Both the position numbers and the translations under genes were made by a program. This document shows positions 61,448-64,000 of a DNA stretch of 64,000 nt, piece by piece. A model generated the notes under the pieces. It saw nothing but the letters and a program-made list of their open reading frames with translations, made no database searches and had not been told where the DNA came from. This stretch comes from Snuella lapsa (GTDB lineage Bacteria; Bacteroidota; Bacteroidia; Flavobacteriales; Flavobacteriaceae), in contig NZ_BAABCY010000065.1 of the NCBI RefSeq assembly GCF_039539345.1, forward strand, positions 1 through 64,000, in the 5' to 3' direction. Positions within the stretch are counted from its first letter, which is position 1. Every line of letters starts with the position of its first letter.

Positions 61448-61743
61448 CCGTTTAAGTTTTTATAATTATTTGATAATAAATTAATTATAAAATTAAGAAC
61501 GTATGCAATCGCTACGCTCTCACATTAAAAATTTTGAACATTCCCTTTTATAGAAAAATGCTTAAATTTTATTAATGTTCGTTTCATGCTGTTTTAATTT
61601 ACTTAGCCATTAACTATTAGCGGTGCATTAATTTGTTTATACATTTTTAATTTAAATATCCTATGCTTAAATGGAGTTCTTGTACAGAGAGCCTATAGCG
61701 CTCTCCTCAATATATTCGTCAAACCGAATTGCTTATAACTGGC
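61448..61743. other. Intergenic region with no recognised gene
   Basis: These 296 bp are AT-rich and contain no plausible ORF. A six-base stem, GAGAGC with GCTCTC near 61687-61703, is the only structure I can point to; it has no T-run and no tRNA-like surroundings. Confidence 0.4.
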
Positions 61744-62313
61744 TTATATTCCATCTCCTCTAATCTTAATTTCGTTAGCCTTTTTAATATTTTCAGGTGT
61801 CCTTGTTACTAGCTTTACGAGGTGAATTTCTGTATTTTCATCTGAGGTTTTTACGCTTTCAACAACAATTTTTAATATAAAATTCTCGTCCACTAAATAG
61901 GTGTCATAATTTTCGCTAATTACATTTTCATCAATTTGAAAAACAACAGGATTGGTATTCAATTTTATATACTTTTTCGAGAGTGCTTTCAAGGTTATCA
62001 AATTGGGTTCATAACCTGATTTTGTCTCAATCAAAATTTTCCCGTAATATTCTACGTCATTCTTATTGAAACTCTCTTTTTCTATTTTTATATTTTTTAT
62101 TTCATTGGGATTAATTGTACCTAAAACAGATTCATTTTCTATAAATACGTCATTAACAAAAACCATTGGCTTCTTAGTCGAATGGAATCTATTCGAACTG
62201 TCCTTATAAACAACCCTTAGTTTCGAATTTTCAGAATAATATTGGTTTATAGGGTTTTGACAGAATAAACATGATGATACAATTAATAGTAAAAAAGTTA
62301 TAATATTTTTCAC
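61744..62313 (-). CDS. Secreted protein with a TonB-plug-like segment
   Basis: This 189-residue protein has a signal peptide (about 1-19). Residues about 45-100, with MVFVNDVFIENESVLGTINPNEIKNIKIEKE and then YYGKILIETKSG, repeat the pattern of the SusC plug (VVVDGFPI, INPNDIESVTILKD, GVIVVVTKK), although there is no barrel. The rest is not recognised. Isolated plug-like domains occur in Bacteroidota, for instance on sensor-transducer proteins, with uncertain function. It may bind a partner of TonB-dependent systems. The leading cysteine (Cys15) could also make it a lipoprotein. Confidence 0.75.
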   Translation of the reverse strand: MKNIITFLLLIVSSCLFCQNPINQYYSENSKLRVVYKDSSNRFHSTKKPMVFVNDVFIENESVLGTINPNEIKNIKIEKESFNKNDVEYYGKILIETKSGYEPNLITLKALSKKYIKLNTNPVVFQIDENVISENYDTYLVDENFILKIVVESVKTSDENTEIHLVKLVTRTPENIKKANEIKIRGDGI

Positions 62314-62576
62314 AGTCTTTTTGTTTTGTTAAACGAATAGCAACTAGTATATCACAATAATGTACATCTAACAGGGCAAACACAATCAAATATACATAAA
62401 TACTTACATAAAGTATCGTTTAAAAAGATTTCTCTGCTCCTTATTTTTTAAGCACAAATAAAAGGACATTTGTTTTTATAGATTTTAACTCATCTCCCTC
62501 CTCTTTAGCTAAACGAGTTGAATTTCCGATTAGAAAATTCAGTGTGATTGCGTCTACATAGTACTACCGAGAGATA

Positions 62577-63212
62577 TTATTTATTCTGACCAGCTTTAGG
62601 AATTTTTAATATTTCTAAATTGTCAATTTCATATTTACCTTTTTCATTGCAAATTGTTCTACCATTAATACTATCTTTTTTTACATCATATCTCCAAATA
62701 GTGGTAGAATAATATTTATATGGCACTGGTCGTATATAGTCTCCAGATAATATAGGTGTTTCATTTTTAACCCCTTTTAGTCTACCATAACAAATGGCTA
62801 AATCCTTTGGTTTATAAATATTTTTTAATGAGTCAGTGCTAACTTTAGAATTTTCAATTTCAATAATAAAATCGCCTTCTCCCTTGTCTGACACAAACAT
62901 TTTTTCGTCTTGGATACTAAAATCTTCAATAAAGTCCCAATATTTATGACTTAGTTTAAGGATTATTTTTTCATATGCTTCCGACTTATCTACCTCAACA
63001 TTTTCTATGATTCCAACCCAGTTTAATCGGGGTAAGTTCTCTAACTCACTTTCTGACATTAAATTAATGTCGTTCGGGAGAATACATCTACTTGAAAAGT
63101 TGAAATATTGACTCTCTAGGGTCGTTGGCATATACTTTCTTGAACCAGGAGCCATTGGGCAACCATAAAAAACGGCTATTACTACTATAAATATATATCT
63201 GATGTACTTCAT
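62577..63212 (-). CDS. Lipoprotein, unknown function
   Basis: This 211-residue protein has a lipoprotein signal peptide (MKYIRYIFIVVIAVFYGC, Cys18). The mature part has alternating charged and hydrophobic residues suggesting beta strands, with RLNWVGIIENVEVDKSEAYEKIILKLSHKYWDF and YYSTTIWRYDVKKD-like segments and a few cysteines. I recognise no family. It is a single gene, with 263 bp of AT-rich DNA downstream in which I see no other gene. Confidence 0.75.
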   Translation of the reverse strand: MKYIRYIFIVVIAVFYGCPMAPGSRKYMPTTLESQYFNFSSRCILPNDINLMSESELENLPRLNWVGIIENVEVDKSEAYEKIILKLSHKYWDFIEDFSIQDEKMFVSDKGEGDFIIEIENSKVSTDSLKNIYKPKDLAICYGRLKGVKNETPILSGDYIRPVPYKYYSTTIWRYDVKKDSINGRTICNEKGKYEIDNLEILKIPKAGQNK

Positions 63213-63310
63213 AATTCAATTTTAATAAGTTCTTAATTAATATAATATTTTCGGAATGTCTAGCAATAAACATAGCTAAATATAAACAAATCCTTACAAG
63301 AATATTGTGT

Positions 63311-63347
63311 AAAAAAAAGCCCTTTTTCAAATAAATGAAAAAGGACT
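63311..63347 (-). terminator. Terminator after the MscS-like gene
   Basis: AGCCCTTTTTCA (63318-63329) pairs with TGAAAAAGGACT (63336-63347) with one mismatch, and a run of T follows on the minus strand. It lies about 60 bp after the stop codon at 63409. Confidence 0.85.
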
Positions 63348-63408
63348 TACGTGAGAGACTCTTAAAATTGAGCAATTAACCCAACCAAATTTAACCCTAA
63401 CTATAAAG

Positions 63409-63999
63409 TTAACCCCCAATCTTAACCTGACTCTCCACGAGTTCTTTAATAGGCACTACAAATTTACCTTGCGATGTCTTTATAGTAATGGATAGATTAT
63501 CGATAATAACCACTTCTCCTTTCATACCTTTAAATTCTATTTGCTGCCCTATTTCGTAGGTTTTCCTTGCGTAAAACGCCCGTAACAAATCGGTTACTAT
63601 TCTTTGTGCTCCTAACCCAAAGGCTAAAGCAAATGACACCAAAAAGGCGCCAAGTATCATGGTAATATTACTCGTAATTATTTCGGTATCGACCCCAGCC
63701 TGATTTAAGGCTGTTATGGAAATAAACACAATAAGTAATAAGAAAACAATATTACTCACCAACTTAGAGCCAGACAAATCCACTGATTCAAAGAAAGACT
63801 TTATGGTTTTCTTGATAAAGTTGGCCAGCAATAAACCTATAGTAAATACAATTAAGGCCGAAAAAAGACGGGGAATGTAGTGCAAAAAGTTTCTAATTTC
63901 CTCCGAAACCATGGTAAGATTTAAAATATCGGTTATAATGATTATGAGTAAGATGTAGAGTAGCCATTTTAAAAACTGACTGATAATCTTTATCACATC
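63409..63999 (-). CDS. MscS-like mechanosensitive channel family protein, 5' end outside the window
   Basis: The visible part has about 197 residues. Three or four membrane segments (about 8-26, 40-62, 80-100, 110-130) lead into a short MscS-type beta domain (YEIGQQIEFKGMKGEVVIIDNLSITIKTSQGKFVVPIKEL). The glycine- and alanine-rich SFALAFGLGAQRIVTDLLRAFYARK is the pore helix region of this family. The reading frame stays open to the window edge, and the first possible start, a GTG at 63996, is probably internal. It should release solutes under osmotic stress or act as a related small membrane protein. Confidence 0.85.
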   Translation of the reverse strand, partial: DVIKIISQFLKWLLYILLIIIITDILNLTMVSEEIRNFLHYIPRLFSALIVFTIGLLLANFIKKTIKSFFESVDLSGSKLVSNIVFLLLIVFISITALNQAGVDTEIITSNITMILGAFLVSFALAFGLGAQRIVTDLLRAFYARKTYEIGQQIEFKGMKGEVVIIDNLSITIKTSQGKFVVPIKELVESQVKIGG

Positions 64000-64000
64000 A

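Noticed and set aside
61680..61710. A small hairpin (GAGAGC with GCTCTC) as a possible tRNA or cassette recombination site.
   Set aside because: No cloverleaf, no CCA-type end and no second matching site can be made out. A single six-base stem is expected by chance.
63088..63375. Open frame of 95 codons on the minus strand around the start of the lipoprotein at 62577.
   Set aside because: It overlaps the signal peptide region of that lipoprotein in another frame and covers the terminator of the MscS-like gene; the lipoprotein frame is far more convincing.

Overview
The window is a chromosomal segment of a Bacteroidota bacterium, almost certainly Flavobacteriaceae. The signs are two SusC/SusD outer-membrane pairs, each with its own FecR-type anti-sigma factor and ECF sigma factor, many lipoproteins with lysine-rich signal peptides, TlpA/DUF4369 lipoproteins, AT-rich DNA, weak Shine-Dalgarno signals and -7 boxes of the form TAnnTTTG. 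Most genes lie on the minus strand. I see no rRNA, tRNA, insertion sequence, phage or CRISPR array.

Positions 1-16.5 kb: nutrient-uptake locus 1. A plus-strand ECF sigma factor (9021) diverges from FecR-SusC-SusD. Around it lie three TlpA-like lipoproteins, a MORN-repeat protein, an unknown lipoprotein and a large secreted S9 peptidase, which suggests peptide or protein-derived substrates. Four transcription starts here, plus the FecR start of locus 2, carry the same minus-strand element: TAAGGGT (TTAGGGT in locus 2), 14-15 bases, then CGTA or CGTT. I read this as the promoter recognised by the ECF sigma factors.

Positions 16.6-30.3 kb: uptake locus 2. It has the same layout (divergent sigma factor, FecR, SusC, SusD), followed by a discoidin lipoprotein, a 1103-residue FG-GAP/ASPIC lipoprotein and a DUF3472-discoidin lipoprotein. 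It encodes surface binding proteins but no recognisable degradative enzyme. In both loci a hairpin with a plus-strand T-run sits between FecR and SusC, as if it ended an antisense RNA of the SusC leader.

Positions 30.3-43.9 kb: assimilatory nitrate and nitrite reduction. The genes are a rubredoxin-tailed protein, a molybdopterin nitrate reductase fused to an NADH:flavin/BFD reductase module, the transporter NarK, a NarL-type regulator, a NarX-like sensor kinase, a DUF4202 protein, NirD and NirB. The narK and nirB promoters share a 27-bp pattern built from TACGTA and TACTTA, the latter overlapping a -7 box; this is a likely operator for the regulator. The nirB leader (about 92 bases) is repeated upstream of the discoidin lipoprotein of locus 2.

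Positions 44-50.8 kb: a five-gene molybdoenzyme operon, with IorA-like and IorB-like subunits, XdhC, a MocA-like nucleotidyltransferase and a YdeP-type oxidoreductase.

Positions 50.8-64 kb: mostly housekeeping genes (YheT-type hydrolase, adenine deaminase, TilS, PabB, aldose-1-epimerase-like protein, DEAD-box helicase), then a looser stretch of acetyltransferases, a SUFU-domain protein and small secreted proteins. The last gene, an MscS-like channel, is cut by the window edge.

A dispersed palindromic repeat of about 62 bp occurs four times, always in the same orientation and always downstream of a minus-strand gene.
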